Below, piece after piece: positions 51,132 through 59,416 of a stretch of 64,000 nucleotides of DNA. The notes under the pieces are model-generated. The model was not told the DNA's origin. It made no database searches and worked only from the letters and a program-made list of their open reading frames with translations. How positions within the stretch are numbered: position 1 is the first letter of the stretch; the number at the start of each line of letters is the position of its first letter. Source of the DNA: G963677085 sp963677085 (GTDB taxonomy: Bacteria; Planctomycetota; Planctomycetia; Pirellulales; Thermoguttaceae). The DNA lies in assembly GCA_963677085.2 (NCBI GenBank), contig CAXXFH010000004.1, positions 4,092,001-4,156,000 on the forward strand. Reading direction: 5' to 3'. The translations under genes were made by a program, and so were the position numbers.

Positions 51132-51160
51132 CCAAGCCCACCGGCTGCGGCCGGTGGGAC
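51132..51160. repeat. CCCACCGGCTGCGGCCGGTGGG hairpin (Rep-C copy 6)
   Basis: A perfect stem CCCACCGGC/GCCGGTGGG in the leader of the SpoU gene, in the 51086-51753 spacer. Confidence 0.6.
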
Positions 51161-51252
51161 CGCGTTTACCATCGGATCCAGTCTACCATAACAAAAAAAG
51201 GGCCAGCGAACGTGGCTTGGGTTCTCGAAGCCCAAGCTGCGCTGCTGACCCC

Positions 51253-51462
51253 GTGTAGCGTAAAACGCTACGGTACCTGCGCGCGCTCCTGGAGGGAGAA
51301 GCGCGCGACTAACGCTACGCCCGAGAAAGGCGCACTGATCTCGAAAACTATTGATGTTCGCCTATTTATTGAACGATTGGCCAAAGCCGAATGCCTTGAA
51401 ACCGGGCTCCCGGTGGGCGCCCTCGGTCCATTCAATAGGCGAGGCCCAATAAAAGCGGAAAC
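51253..51462. repeat. Hairpins and a diverged Rep-A relative upstream of oppA
   Basis: GTAGCGTAAAACGCTAC (51255-51271) and GCGCGCG...CGCGCG hairpins precede a Rep-A relative at about 51358-51462. This has CGCCTATT facing AATAGGCG, CTTGAAACCGGGCTCCCGG and GGTGGGCGCCC at the core position, and ends GGCCCAATAAAAG. The remainder to 51753 shows no gene. Confidence 0.55.
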
Positions 51463-51753
51463 GCAAAAACTCAGACAATGTTCCGTTAGTGACGAACGCT
51501 GCGGGCGACCACCAAGTACGATGAGCAGTCTAGGGGAAAAGAGTCGTCCGTTCCGCCACTATCTTTATTCTACTAGCGGCCGATCATCGTGCAAGCCGTC
51601 TGTTGGAGGTAGCGCAGGCAATCGCTCTTCTCTTCTCCTCTTGCGCAGGTTACCATGAGCGGGGGTTGTCTGCCCTTGCAGAACCAGGGGGCAGACAAGC
51701 TGTCCCGGCATCCAACTGGCCTGACACGGCCTCAGCCTTAACACTGCCGCCGA

Positions 51754-53676
51754 ATGACCATGCAGAGAATTGTTCCCTACCTGGTGGGTGCCGTTTGCCT
51801 GGCGGCCGTCGCCTGGGCCGTGTCGTTTGGCACGTTGCCGAAGGCTGACTTTACGTTTTGCAACGGCGATGAGATCAAGACGGTTGATCCGGCCTTGGTC
51901 ACCGGGCAGCCCGAGGGACGTATTGTTTGGGCCCTGTTCGAGGGCCTATGTCGCTGGGATCCTAAAACTCTCAAGCCGTTGCCCGGCATGGCCGAGCGGT
52001 GGGAGATTAGCGACGACAAACTGCGGTACACGTTTTTTCTTCGCCACGATGCCCTGTGGTCCGACGGCTCGTCGGTCTCGGCCGGTGATTTCGTCTACTC
52101 CTTTCGGCGATTTCTCCATCCCGCCACGGCGGCTGAGTATGCCTTCGAGCTTTGGTATGTGAGCGGTGCCCAAAAATTCACCACGGGCAAGGTCGACGTC
52201 GGGGATCCAGTCGAGGTGGAACTCAAGGAGAAACCGCCCGGGGCCTTGGCACATGCGCCGGGCGTGATGCTGTACGGTCAATTGGTGGCGATCGAGGAAC
52301 CTGAAAAGGCGCCGGTCTACACGGTGGAAATCGACGGTCGCCGTCGCCGCTTCTCGCAACAGCCGACGGCCGCCGATCAAGAGCCGTGCGAGTGGGTGCT
52401 CTACGACTTCCGCAAGGTTGGCATCCACGCGGTCGACGACTACACGCTGGAGATCCACCTGAAACATCCGGTGCCCTACTTTTTGAACCTCATGGGTTTT
52501 TACCCTATGTCGCCGGTCAATCGACGTTGCGTGGAAACCCATGGCTTCCCGGCCTGGACGAAGCCGGAGAACATCGTCTGCAACGGGCCGTTTCTTCTGA
52601 AGTTTCGCCGCATCCGCGACCGCATTCGATTGGTCAAAAATCCGACGTATTGGGACCGCGATAACGTGCGGCTGGACGTAGTCGACGCCCTGGCAGTGAA
52701 GTCGACCACCACGATGTTGAACCTTTACCTGACCAACCAGGCCGACTGGATTCCGACGGTTCCGATCGAAGTGATCCCGGAACTGCAGGAACGTCCGCAG
52801 CACGATTTCCACTCGGCGCCGTATCTGGGCAACTACTACTATCTGGTCAACACGAAGGACCCGGCGATGAAGGACGTCCGGGTGCGCCGGGCGTTGAATT
52901 TGGCGATGAATAAGAAGGACATCGTGGAGAAGGTTGCTCGGGCAGGGCAGGTACTCGCTCGGAGCATGGTGCCCGAGAAGATTTCGGAATATATCGATTA
53001 CAAACCACAGTTCTGCGGAGCCTACGATCCCGAGGTAGCAAGAAAGCTCTTGGCCGAGGCCGGTTATCCCGAGGGACGCGGGTTTCCGAAAATCGAGATT
53101 CTTTACAACACGTCGGAAGCCCATCAGACGATTGCCGAATTGATCCAGCACCAGTGGAAGACCGAGCTAGGGATTGACGTCGGCCTGCAAAACCAGGAAT
53201 GGTCCGACTACTTGGCCAAGCGACGCCAGGGCGAGTATCAGCTCGCCCGAGCAGGCTGGATCGGCGACTATGTGGACCCCAACACGTTTCTCGAAATGTT
53301 CACCTCGGCGAGTCCGATGAATCAGACAGGCTGGGCGAACGCCGAATTCGACCGGCTCATCGAGCTTGCCCAAGAGGAACCCGATGAGGTACGGCGTTTG
53401 GCCTTCTTCGGACAGGCCGAGCGAATTCTGATGGACGAATTGCCCGTGATCCCAATTTACTACTACGTGTCGGCCCAGATGATCAAGCCCTACGTGCGAG
53501 GATTCTATCCCAACATCCAGGACGTTCACCAATTGAAGTGGATTTGGATCGATGAGGAAGCGAAAGCAGAGTTTCGGGCATCTGCAATAGACGATCGTGA
53601 ACTTACATGTTTCCCAACTCCCTCGTGTAAGAAGGAAAAATGGGGAAGGGGTAAAGAGGGAAAACATGCTCAGTAG
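51754..53676 (+). CDS. Oligopeptide ABC transporter substrate-binding protein (SBP_bac_5)
   Basis: The 640-residue protein has an N-terminal membrane/signal helix (RIVPYLVGAVCLAAVAWAVS, residues 5-24). It then has the OppA/DppA-type fold: NGDEIKTVDPALVTGQPEGRIVWALFEGLCRWD, LPGMAERWEISDDKLRYTFFLRHDALWSDG, KNPTYWDRDNVRLDVVDAL, VRRALNLAMNKKDIVEK and FPKIEILYNTSEAHQTIAELIQ. It would bind peptides outside the membrane and hand them to OppB/OppC encoded downstream. The last 20 residues (SCKKEKWGRGKEGKHAQ) come from an inverted repeat (53622-53717) and are probably not native. No cysteine lipobox was seen. Confidence 0.92.
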   Translation: MTMQRIVPYLVGAVCLAAVAWAVSFGTLPKADFTFCNGDEIKTVDPALVTGQPEGRIVWALFEGLCRWDPKTLKPLPGMAERWEISDDKLRYTFFLRHDALWSDGSSVSAGDFVYSFRRFLHPATAAEYAFELWYVSGAQKFTTGKVDVGDPVEVELKEKPPGALAHAPGVMLYGQLVAIEEPEKAPVYTVEIDGRRRRFSQQPTAADQEPCEWVLYDFRKVGIHAVDDYTLEIHLKHPVPYFLNLMGFYPMSPVNRRCVETHGFPAWTKPENIVCNGPFLLKFRRIRDRIRLVKNPTYWDRDNVRLDVVDALAVKSTTTMLNLYLTNQADWIPTVPIEVIPELQERPQHDFHSAPYLGNYYYLVNTKDPAMKDVRVRRALNLAMNKKDIVEKVARAGQVLARSMVPEKISEYIDYKPQFCGAYDPEVARKLLAEAGYPEGRGFPKIEILYNTSEAHQTIAELIQHQWKTELGIDVGLQNQEWSDYLAKRRQGEYQLARAGWIGDYVDPNTFLEMFTSASPMNQTGWANAEFDRLIELAQEEPDEVRRLAFFGQAERILMDELPVIPIYYYVSAQMIKPYVRGFYPNIQDVHQLKWIWIDEEAKAEFRASAIDDRELTCFPTPSCKKEKWGRGKEGKHAQ

Positions 53677-53717
53677 TTTTCTTCCCGTTTTCCGTGTTTT
53701 CCCTTCTTACACATGAG
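53622..53717. repeat. Inverted repeat spanning the 3' end of oppA
   Basis: CTCGTGTAAGAAGGAAAA (53622-53639) faces TTTTCCCTTCTTACACATGAG-type sequence (about 53697-53717). The coding end of the binding protein runs into it. Confidence 0.65.
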
Positions 53718-53770
53718 TGATTTGTTGCGAGCGGTGAATACACCATATCAAGACCCAAGAGAGTAATGCC

Positions 53771-54688
53771 ATGATCCGCTTCGTGTTTCGCCGGATGGTG
53801 TGGATGGTCATTACGCTTTGGGTAGTCTTCACCGTAAGCTTCTTCCTGATGCACGCCGTGCCGGGTGGGCCGTTCGATCGCGAACGCCAACTCGATCCGC
53901 AGATCGAAGAAAACCTACGGCGTCGCTACAATCTCGATCTGCCGTTGCCGCAACAGTATCTCCGCGAGTTGGGTAACACGTTGCGCGGCGACTTGGGCGA
54001 CAGCCTTCGGCTGGCCGACTTTCGAGTGAACGAAATCATCGCGCAAGGGCTTCCCATCTCGGCCTCGCTGGGAACTGTTGCTTTGGCGTTTGCCCTATCG
54101 CTGGGGCTGACGGCCGGGATTCTCGCCGCCGTGCGACGGCAGACCGCCGTGGACTTCGTCCTAATGAGCATCGCCACAGTCGGCATTGCGCTGCCCAACT
54201 TCGTCATCGCGGGCATCATGATCATCCTTTTCGTGTTTCTCATTCCGATCTTTCCGGCGGCCGGTTGGGGGACGTTGGGACACTTGGTTCTGCCGGGGTT
54301 TTGCCTGGGCGCACCGTTTGCCGCCTACATTGCTCGACTGACAAGGACCGGCATGCTCGAAGTCCTTTCGCAGGATTTCATCCGCACGGCCTACGCCAAG
54401 GGTTTGCCGGCCCACACGGTGATCCTTCGCCACGCCTTGCGCAGTGCGTTGCTGCCGGTCGTTTCGTTTTTGGGGCCGGCGATCGCCGGAATTCTCACCG
54501 GGTCGCTGGTGGTCGAAGAAATCTTCGCCATTCCCGGCCTTGGCGTCCACTTCGTGCAAGCCGCCCTGCAACGCGACTACACGCTGGCCATGGGCCTGGT
54601 CCTACTGTACACGGCCCTGTTGTATACGATGAACCTGTTGGTCGACATTTCCTATGCGTATCTCGATCCTCGGGTGAAACTGGAGTAA
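53771..54688 (+). CDS. Oligopeptide ABC transporter permease OppB-type
   Basis: The 305-residue membrane protein is an OppB/DppB homolog: FVFRRMVWMVITLWVVFTVSFFLMHAVPGGPFD at the N terminus, the family's LDLPLPQQYLRELGNTLRGDLGDSLR, and the permease EAA loop DFIRTAYAKGLPAHTVILRHALRSALLPVV, which contacts the ATPase. About six helices follow. GAGAG lies about 10 nt before the ATG. It forms the transmembrane channel with the OppC-type protein encoded after a 625-bp, repeat-filled gap. Confidence 0.94.
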   Translation: MIRFVFRRMVWMVITLWVVFTVSFFLMHAVPGGPFDRERQLDPQIEENLRRRYNLDLPLPQQYLRELGNTLRGDLGDSLRLADFRVNEIIAQGLPISASLGTVALAFALSLGLTAGILAAVRRQTAVDFVLMSIATVGIALPNFVIAGIMIILFVFLIPIFPAAGWGTLGHLVLPGFCLGAPFAAYIARLTRTGMLEVLSQDFIRTAYAKGLPAHTVILRHALRSALLPVVSFLGPAIAGILTGSLVVEEIFAIPGLGVHFVQAALQRDYTLAMGLVLLYTALLYTMNLLVDISYAYLDPRVKLE

Positions 54689-54891
54689 CCTTTTTGGCGA
54701 CGGCTTGATTCAAGAGTATTGGTGATTTCTTTTTTTGACAGGATAACAGGATTGACGGGATGAAGGGAGAAATGTGTGTTTGCTGCAAATGTCAAACTTA
54801 CCAGCTCAAACCGAAAACGATTTTGACGGTCATGGCCACAGATGAACGCAGATAGAAAGGAGGGCTGGCTTAGAAGGGACCATGCGGTATG

Positions 54892-55081
54892 AGAACGTGT
54901 TTTGAAAATAGCGTACCCTCTCCCGCTTTTCGGGAGAGGGTGGCGGCGAAGCCGCCGGGTGAGGGCGGATTGCAGCGGTGAGGGCGTTGTTTTCGAGAAC
55001 ATCGCCTTACTGCGAACACCCGTCACCCCCGGCCCCTCTCCCCGCAGGGGAGAGGGGAGAATGTTTTTCAAAACACGTTCT
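54892..55081. mobile_element. MITE-like element with AGAACGTGTTTTGAAAA ends between oppB and oppC
   Basis: AGAACGTGTTTTGAAAA (54892-54908) and TTTTCAAAACACGTTCT (55065-55081) are perfect 17-bp inverted repeats over 190 bp. Inside are CCCTCTCCCG-CTTTT-CGGGAGAGGG and CCCCTCTCCCC-GCA-GGGGAGAGGGG hairpins. The rest of 54689-55313 holds short repeat fragments (for example CACAGATGAACGCAGAT and ATCCTGTAATCCTGTCG) and no gene. Confidence 0.82.
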
Positions 55082-55313
55082 GACAACCGTTTCAAGGGGT
55101 TTTTCTTCACGGTGTGGTCCGCCAGATACCCCTGGTTTTCAAGTCATTTTCTTCATCTGCGTGTATTGGCGTTCATCTGCGGCTTCTTTCTTTTTTCAGT
55201 TTGAGTTGCCAACTCAACTCCCCGTTTTCCGTGTCTCTGTGGTTAATCCTCCAATCTATCCTGTTCCATCCTGTAATCCTGTCGAAAACAGCAGCCGTAA
55301 ACGGTGACGGCCA

Positions 55314-56456
55314 ATGGTCCAATCAAAAAAACAACGCGACGTTTCCACGACGTCCGAACCCGTCGTCGGCGTATCGTTAGGGCAGGACGCCTGGCGACGA
55401 CTGCGCCGCAATCCGGTGGCCATGGCCTCGCTCTGGTTTCTCGTGGTGCTCGGCGTATTGACCCTGTTGACGCCCCTGTTGCCGCTGCAACCGCCGCGAC
55501 ACGTCAACACCAACCGCCAGTTTCTGCCACCGGAACTAACGGCGCAACGGATCGACTTTTCGTCGCATAACAAAGCGGCTGACGACAACGACGGCGCTGC
55601 CACCAACGCTATCGATGCCCATACAGATGCCGCACGCCAAGCCGTGTTGCAGCGCGGCTTCGGCCAGTTGGGGTTCTTCAGCAACGCCCTGTTGCAGACA
55701 CGTGTCGCGGTGTTCGGCGACTGGTGCATTCCGTCGCTATGCGGTACCGATAAGCTGGGACGAGATCTGCTTTCGCGGCTGTTTTGGGGAGCGAGGATTT
55801 CACTGGTCGTGGGGCTCGTGGCTACACTCGTTTCGCTGGTGATTGGCGTTTCCTATGGGGCCGTGTCCGGTTATTTGGGCGGTTGGGTCGACAACTTGAT
55901 GATGCGCCTGGTCGACATCCTCTACTCGATTCCCTTCATTTTCGTGGTTATCTTCCTGATCACGATCCTCAGCGCTCGGCCGATCAAGGAAGTGCTCGAA
56001 GGGCAATACGGTATCGATCGCATCACGGTGTTCTTTTTCGTGGTCGGTGCGATTTACTGGCTCACGATGGCCCGGGTGGTTCGCGGCCAGGTGATTTCGC
56101 TGAAGAACGAACCGTTTGTAGAGGCCGCCCGAGCGCTGGGAGCAGGGCAAACGCGGATTATCTTCCTGCACCTGGTTCCCAACCTGATGAGCGTAGTGAT
56201 CGTTTACCTCACGTTGACCATTCCCCGAGTGATGCTTTTCGAGGCCTTTCTCTCGTTCTTAGGCCTCGGCGTGGAACCGCCCAACGTGTCGTGGGGCCTG
56301 CTGGCCAACGAGGGTATCAAGGTGATTACGCCAGTACGGATCTACTGGTGGCTGGTGATTTTCCCAGGGCTGGCGTTGGGAGGCACGCTGTTTGCACTGA
56401 ACTTTCTTGGCGACGGGTTGCGCGATGCGCTGGATCCGCGGCTCAAGAACCGCTAA
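55314..56456 (+). CDS. Oligopeptide ABC transporter permease OppC-type
   Basis: The 380-residue protein has the DppC/OppC layout: a short cytoplasmic N terminus (SLGQDAWRRLRRNPVAMASLWFLVVLGVLTLL) and a long periplasmic segment (about residues 60-150) with FGDWCIPSLCGTDKLGRDLLSRLFWGARISLVVG, the OppC signature. Five more helices and the EAA loop EPFVEAARALGAGQTRIIFLHLVPNLMSVVIVY follow. It is longer than typical OppC (about 300) because of the extended periplasmic loop, a feature of some planctomycete and spirochaete members. Directly after it comes a Rep-C hairpin; no OppD/OppF ATPase gene follows. Confidence 0.94.
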   Translation: MVQSKKQRDVSTTSEPVVGVSLGQDAWRRLRRNPVAMASLWFLVVLGVLTLLTPLLPLQPPRHVNTNRQFLPPELTAQRIDFSSHNKAADDNDGAATNAIDAHTDAARQAVLQRGFGQLGFFSNALLQTRVAVFGDWCIPSLCGTDKLGRDLLSRLFWGARISLVVGLVATLVSLVIGVSYGAVSGYLGGWVDNLMMRLVDILYSIPFIFVVIFLITILSARPIKEVLEGQYGIDRITVFFFVVGAIYWLTMARVVRGQVISLKNEPFVEAARALGAGQTRIIFLHLVPNLMSVVIVYLTLTIPRVMLFEAFLSFLGLGVEPPNVSWGLLANEGIKVITPVRIYWWLVIFPGLALGGTLFALNFLGDGLRDALDPRLKNR

Positions 56457-56485
56457 GCCCACCGGCCGCAACCGGTGGGCTTAGA
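56455..56485. terminator. CCCACCGGCCGCAACCGGTGGGCTT hairpin (Rep-C copy 7) after the permease gene
   Basis: AAGCCCACCGG (from 56454) and CCGGTGGGCTT (to 56482) form an 11-bp stem overlapping the end of the permease reading frame. It may end the opp transcript; it lacks a T-run. Confidence 0.5.
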
Positions 56486-56514
56486 TGTGCGGTGTTCGTG
56501 GATTTCGCCGAAAT

Positions 56515-56654
56515 ACTGTGCTTTGTCAATTTTTAAGCTAGGGGTTGTGGGTGCCATGCCCACGGCAACGTGGGCATGCTCGAAGTGCAGTACGTATTCA
56601 TGCCCACATTGCCGTGGGCATGGCACCCCATTTTTTAGCTTGACGAAGCGCTAC
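56515..56654 (+). mobile_element. MITE-like element, TAGTGCTTTGTCAA ends (type 1, copy 2)
   Basis: TACTGTGCTTTGTCAA (56515-56530) and TTGACGAAGCGCTA (56640-56653) are inverted ends. Two hairpins CCATGCCCACGG/CGTGGGCATG and CATGCCCACATTG/CCGTGGGCATGG lie inside. It is homologous to 10606-10739. Its last bases form the stop codon of the convergent FG-GAP gene. Confidence 0.8.
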
Positions 56655-57844
56655 TCAGCGAAGCCTTCGTTGAGAATCAGCCAGGTGCCGGTTTTGCCAG
56701 ACACGGCGATGTCGAGGCGGCCGTCGCCGTTGATGTCGCCTGTGCTGATCTGCATGCCCGTGCCGATGCCTTCGCCGGGCGCACCGATCGTGTGCCGGGT
56801 GAACTTACCGGCGTCTTTGTCCCAAGTGTAGTAGTAGACTACAGCCGGTTCCTTGCCGCCGGGGTCGTTGCCGCAGTGGCCTCGTACTCGCTTGCCGGTG
56901 ATCAGGTCGGGCTGCTTGTCGCCGTCCAGGTCGGTCCAGACCAGGCAATGGGCTTGCGACCAACTACCGTCGATCAGGTGTTCCTTCCAGGTGGTCTCGC
57001 CGTCGGCCTTCGGCTCGCCTTGTTCCCACCAATAGAGGCCGAAACCATGGGCTTTGCCCCAGATGATGTCGTTTCGGCCGTCGCCGTTTAAGTCGGTAAC
57101 GATGCAAGGGCAACTGGCGTGCGGCAGCTTGAGTTCCTTGTGCAGTGTCCACAGCTTGGCAAACGGATCGCCTTCGGGGCATTCGTACCAACCGGCCTCG
57201 ACGACGATGTCCTCGCGACCGTCGCCGTTGATGTCGCCAATGGCGTAGCCGTGGCCGTGTCCCTCGTTGCCCAAGAGTTTCTTTTCCACGGTCGGCTTAC
57301 CGTCGGCCGTCTTGGTGAACTTCCAGGCGACCACTTCGGCCTTGCCGTCCCAGTGGTTCACAAAAAACTCGGGCACACCATCGCCATCGAAGTCGTGCAA
57401 CGTGGCGGCTTCGTTCTGGCCACGGGTTTCCTTCAACACGCCGACGGGCCATCGCTTGCCACGCTCCAAATCCCAATCGGTCGGGTTCTTAAACCAGCGA
57501 AGCGCCGGATCCATCCAACCGATCGAGATGATGTCGGTCCGGCCATCGCCGTCGACGTCGTAGGGCAAATCGCCGTTGGTTTGATAGTAGATGTCGCCCA
57601 TCTCTTCAATATCGCGGAGCGGTCGCGGGAGGAACTCGGGGTTGGCGAACCAGTGCGTCCCGGCCACGATGTCCAGCTTGCCGTCGTTGTTTACGTCGAC
57701 GATCGCGCAACCCTCGTTGGGGCTGACCATCAGGCACCGCTTCGAGAACTTCAGCGATTTGGCCTCGTCGGCCGACGTAACACTGGCGGCTAGAAACAGG
57801 CCGGTTGCCAGCAATAAGGCAATCGCTCGATAACCGTGACTCAT
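56651..57844 (-). CDS. Exported FG-GAP/VCBS-repeat beta-propeller protein
   Basis: The 397-residue protein has a signal peptide (YRAIALLLATGLFLAASVTSA, residues 5-25) and repeated calcium-binding-like units. These include VDVNNDGKLDIVAG, VDGDGRTDIISIGW, FDGDGVPEFFVNHW, INGDGREDIVVEAGW, LNGDGRNDIIWG, LDGDKQPDLITGKR and INGDGRLDIAVSG, about seven blades with D-x-D/N-x-D-G loops. Such propellers bind polysaccharides or proteins outside the cell; no enzyme motif is seen. AAGGAGA stands 7 nt before the ATG. The final TAG codon is formed by the end of the adjacent MITE. Confidence 0.93.
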   Translation of the reverse strand: MSHGYRAIALLLATGLFLAASVTSADEAKSLKFSKRCLMVSPNEGCAIVDVNNDGKLDIVAGTHWFANPEFLPRPLRDIEEMGDIYYQTNGDLPYDVDGDGRTDIISIGWMDPALRWFKNPTDWDLERGKRWPVGVLKETRGQNEAATLHDFDGDGVPEFFVNHWDGKAEVVAWKFTKTADGKPTVEKKLLGNEGHGHGYAIGDINGDGREDIVVEAGWYECPEGDPFAKLWTLHKELKLPHASCPCIVTDLNGDGRNDIIWGKAHGFGLYWWEQGEPKADGETTWKEHLIDGSWSQAHCLVWTDLDGDKQPDLITGKRVRGHCGNDPGGKEPAVVYYYTWDKDAGKFTRHTIGAPGEGIGTGMQISTGDINGDGRLDIAVSGKTGTWLILNEGFAE

Positions 57845-57910
57845 TCGTTGTCTCCTTCCAAGGTGTAGAAAAAATGCAATCGTGTTGTTGGGGTTCTAGC
57901 CGATGTTTTC

Positions 57911-57975
57911 ACGGGTGCGATGCCCACGCAAGCGTGGGCATCGCACCCCTTTTTTTAGATTTGACGAAACACTAG
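57911..57975 (+). repeat. Half-copy of the type 1 MITE
   Basis: GGGTGCGATGCCCACGC/GCGTGGGCATCGCACCC (57912-57948) is followed by TTTTTTTAG and TTGACGAAACACTA. It matches the right half of the elements at 10606 and 56515, upstream of the FG-GAP gene. Confidence 0.7.
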
Positions 57976-58065
57976 CAATGTAAGCCTAGCAAACGCTATA
58001 GCGCCGTGCAAGAAATTACGGGAAAGGAGGCGTGCGACGGCCGAATTGCCCCAGGCGTCGGGCCG

Positions 58066-58548
58066 TCAGAAACCCTGCGGCTGCTTGTAACGGCTTGAGC
58101 TGGAGCCCGCCGCCTGGTTCTGGAAGTAATACCGCACCTGGGCGACCACCGCGTCGCGGTTGTCATCGAACGGAAGGAACAGGCCCCGTATTGCCGCCAA
58201 AGGCGACTCGTCGCGGCGAAAGGTTAGCAGCACGCCCGACTCGCGGATCTCACACCGGGTGATCACGCGCCAGGGCAAGCGAACCAAGCGTCCGAAAACC
58301 CATTGGTCGACGCCGTCGGCACTCAATTCGTAGACAACCGGCACGAAAAATCGCCACAAGGCCAAGGCCAACGTGGCCAGGGCAGCTACCGCCAAGTAGG
58401 TTTGGCCCGAGGTGTACTGCACCACAAACGCTGCGGCAACCAACCCCAGAACGATCAACACGGTCCGCACCGGCTCTTTTCGGGCAGGCCAAACCTGCCA
58501 TCGCAACGTCGGCGCGGAAACGGTGCTGGAACCGGTAGAATCCGTCAT
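58066..58548 (-). CDS. Small membrane protein, two helices (unknown function)
   Basis: The 160-residue protein starts at ATG 58548 (MTDSTGSSTVSAPTLRWQVW). Two hydrophobic helices lie at about residues 28-45 (VRTVLIVLGLVAAAFVVQ) and 50-68 (YLAVAALATLALALWRFF). A cytoplasmic part follows with VPVVYELSADGVDQWVFGRLVRLPWRVITRCEIRESGVLL, a pattern like a PH-type (bPH2) membrane protein. Extra upstream residues in frame are not supported. The ribosome site is weak. The C terminus is rich in S and Q. Confidence 0.72.
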   Translation of the reverse strand: MTDSTGSSTVSAPTLRWQVWPARKEPVRTVLIVLGLVAAAFVVQYTSGQTYLAVAALATLALALWRFFVPVVYELSADGVDQWVFGRLVRLPWRVITRCEIRESGVLLTFRRDESPLAAIRGLFLPFDDNRDAVVAQVRYYFQNQAAGSSSSRYKQPQGF

Positions 58549-58714
58549 GCTGCTTGGCTGTTTAACGAACAGGTGGAGTAGGATGGGCAAACAAATCCCT
58601 ATTCCATCATACCCCATGGGGCAAGCGGAGGGAAAAGTAGCGGGGGGTGGGTGACGAGGGGGACCAAAAAGCCGCGATCGCTAGTCGCGCCCCGGGTGTT
58701 GCGCGAAAAAAGTG

Positions 58715-58760
58715 TGCCCGTGTTCGGCACTGGCTGACAAGCAGCCAGTGGCACCCAATT
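58715..58760. repeat. CACTGGCTG/CAGCCAGTG hairpin, part of the type 2 MITE body
   Basis: GTGCCCGTGTTCGGCACTGG followed by CTGACAAGCAGCCAGTGGCA matches the interior of 46219-46344. It lies in the 58549-58795 spacer downstream of rdgB, as read on its strand. Confidence 0.65.
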
Positions 58761-58795
58761 CATCAATTCAGGACTGCCAGAATATCAGCCCCTCG

Positions 58796-59416
58796 TCAAA
58801 GCTCGCCCGAGTCGACCAGGGCCATCAGGTCGGGGACCAGACGTCGAGCTGCTCGAGCGCGATGGCTCAGCGTGGCTTTGGCCAAGTCGCCCAACTCGGC
58901 AAATGTGTGGTGATACTCGACGATCTCGAACAACGGATCGTAGCCAAAACCGCTGGTCCCGCGGGGCTCGAAGACGATCCGTCCGCGGCACATGCCCTGG
59001 CTTTCGGCCTTCACGTTGCCCAACGGATCAGCAAGCGTCATGTGGCAAACGTAACCCGCCGTGCGTCGAGCAAGCGGCACGTCGGCCAATTCTTCAAGAA
59101 GTTTCCGGTTGTTCGACTCATCGGTAGCCGTTGGGCCCGAGTATCGAGCCGAATAGACGCCGGGCCGGCCGTCCAATACATCGACTTTCAGCCCGCTGTC
59201 TTCGGCCAGGACCCAACGGCCCAGGTGCTTGGCTTGTTGGACGGCCTTCAGCGCGGCGTTGGCGGCAAACGTCTCGCCGTCTTCGATCACCTCGATCGCC
59301 GCGGGGAAATCGGCCAACGTGCGAAGTTCCAGCCCCACCGGGGCCAGCAGGGCTGCCAGTTCGCGGCCCTTTTTGCGGTTACCAGTCCCCAGGACGAGCA
59401 GCGGAATGTCGGGCAT
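58796..59416 (-). CDS. rdgB: Non-canonical purine NTP pyrophosphatase (RdgB/HAM1)
   Basis: The 206-residue enzyme starts at ATG 59416 (MPDIPLLVLGTGNRKKGRELAALL). It has the SxNxxK-like TGNRKKGREL, ETFAANAALKAVQQAKHLG, LAEDSGLKVDVLDGRPGVYSARYSG (catalytic DSG), GFGYDPLFEI and TFAELGDLAKATLSHRARA. It hydrolyses ITP, dITP and XTP to monophosphates, keeping them out of nucleic acids. The start is preceded by a CTAGCCTCTCCCCC pyrimidine tract and no Shine-Dalgarno sequence. The longer frame upstream is not family-like. Confidence 0.95.
   Translation of the reverse strand: MPDIPLLVLGTGNRKKGRELAALLAPVGLELRTLADFPAAIEVIEDGETFAANAALKAVQQAKHLGRWVLAEDSGLKVDVLDGRPGVYSARYSGPTATDESNNRKLLEELADVPLARRTAGYVCHMTLADPLGNVKAESQGMCRGRIVFEPRGTSGFGYDPLFEIVEYHHTFAELGDLAKATLSHRARAARRLVPDLMALVDSGEL

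Noticed and set aside
54719..55313. CRISPR-like array between the permease genes
   Set aside because: The repeats are inverted hairpins without regular spacers of 30-40 bp, and no cas gene is present.
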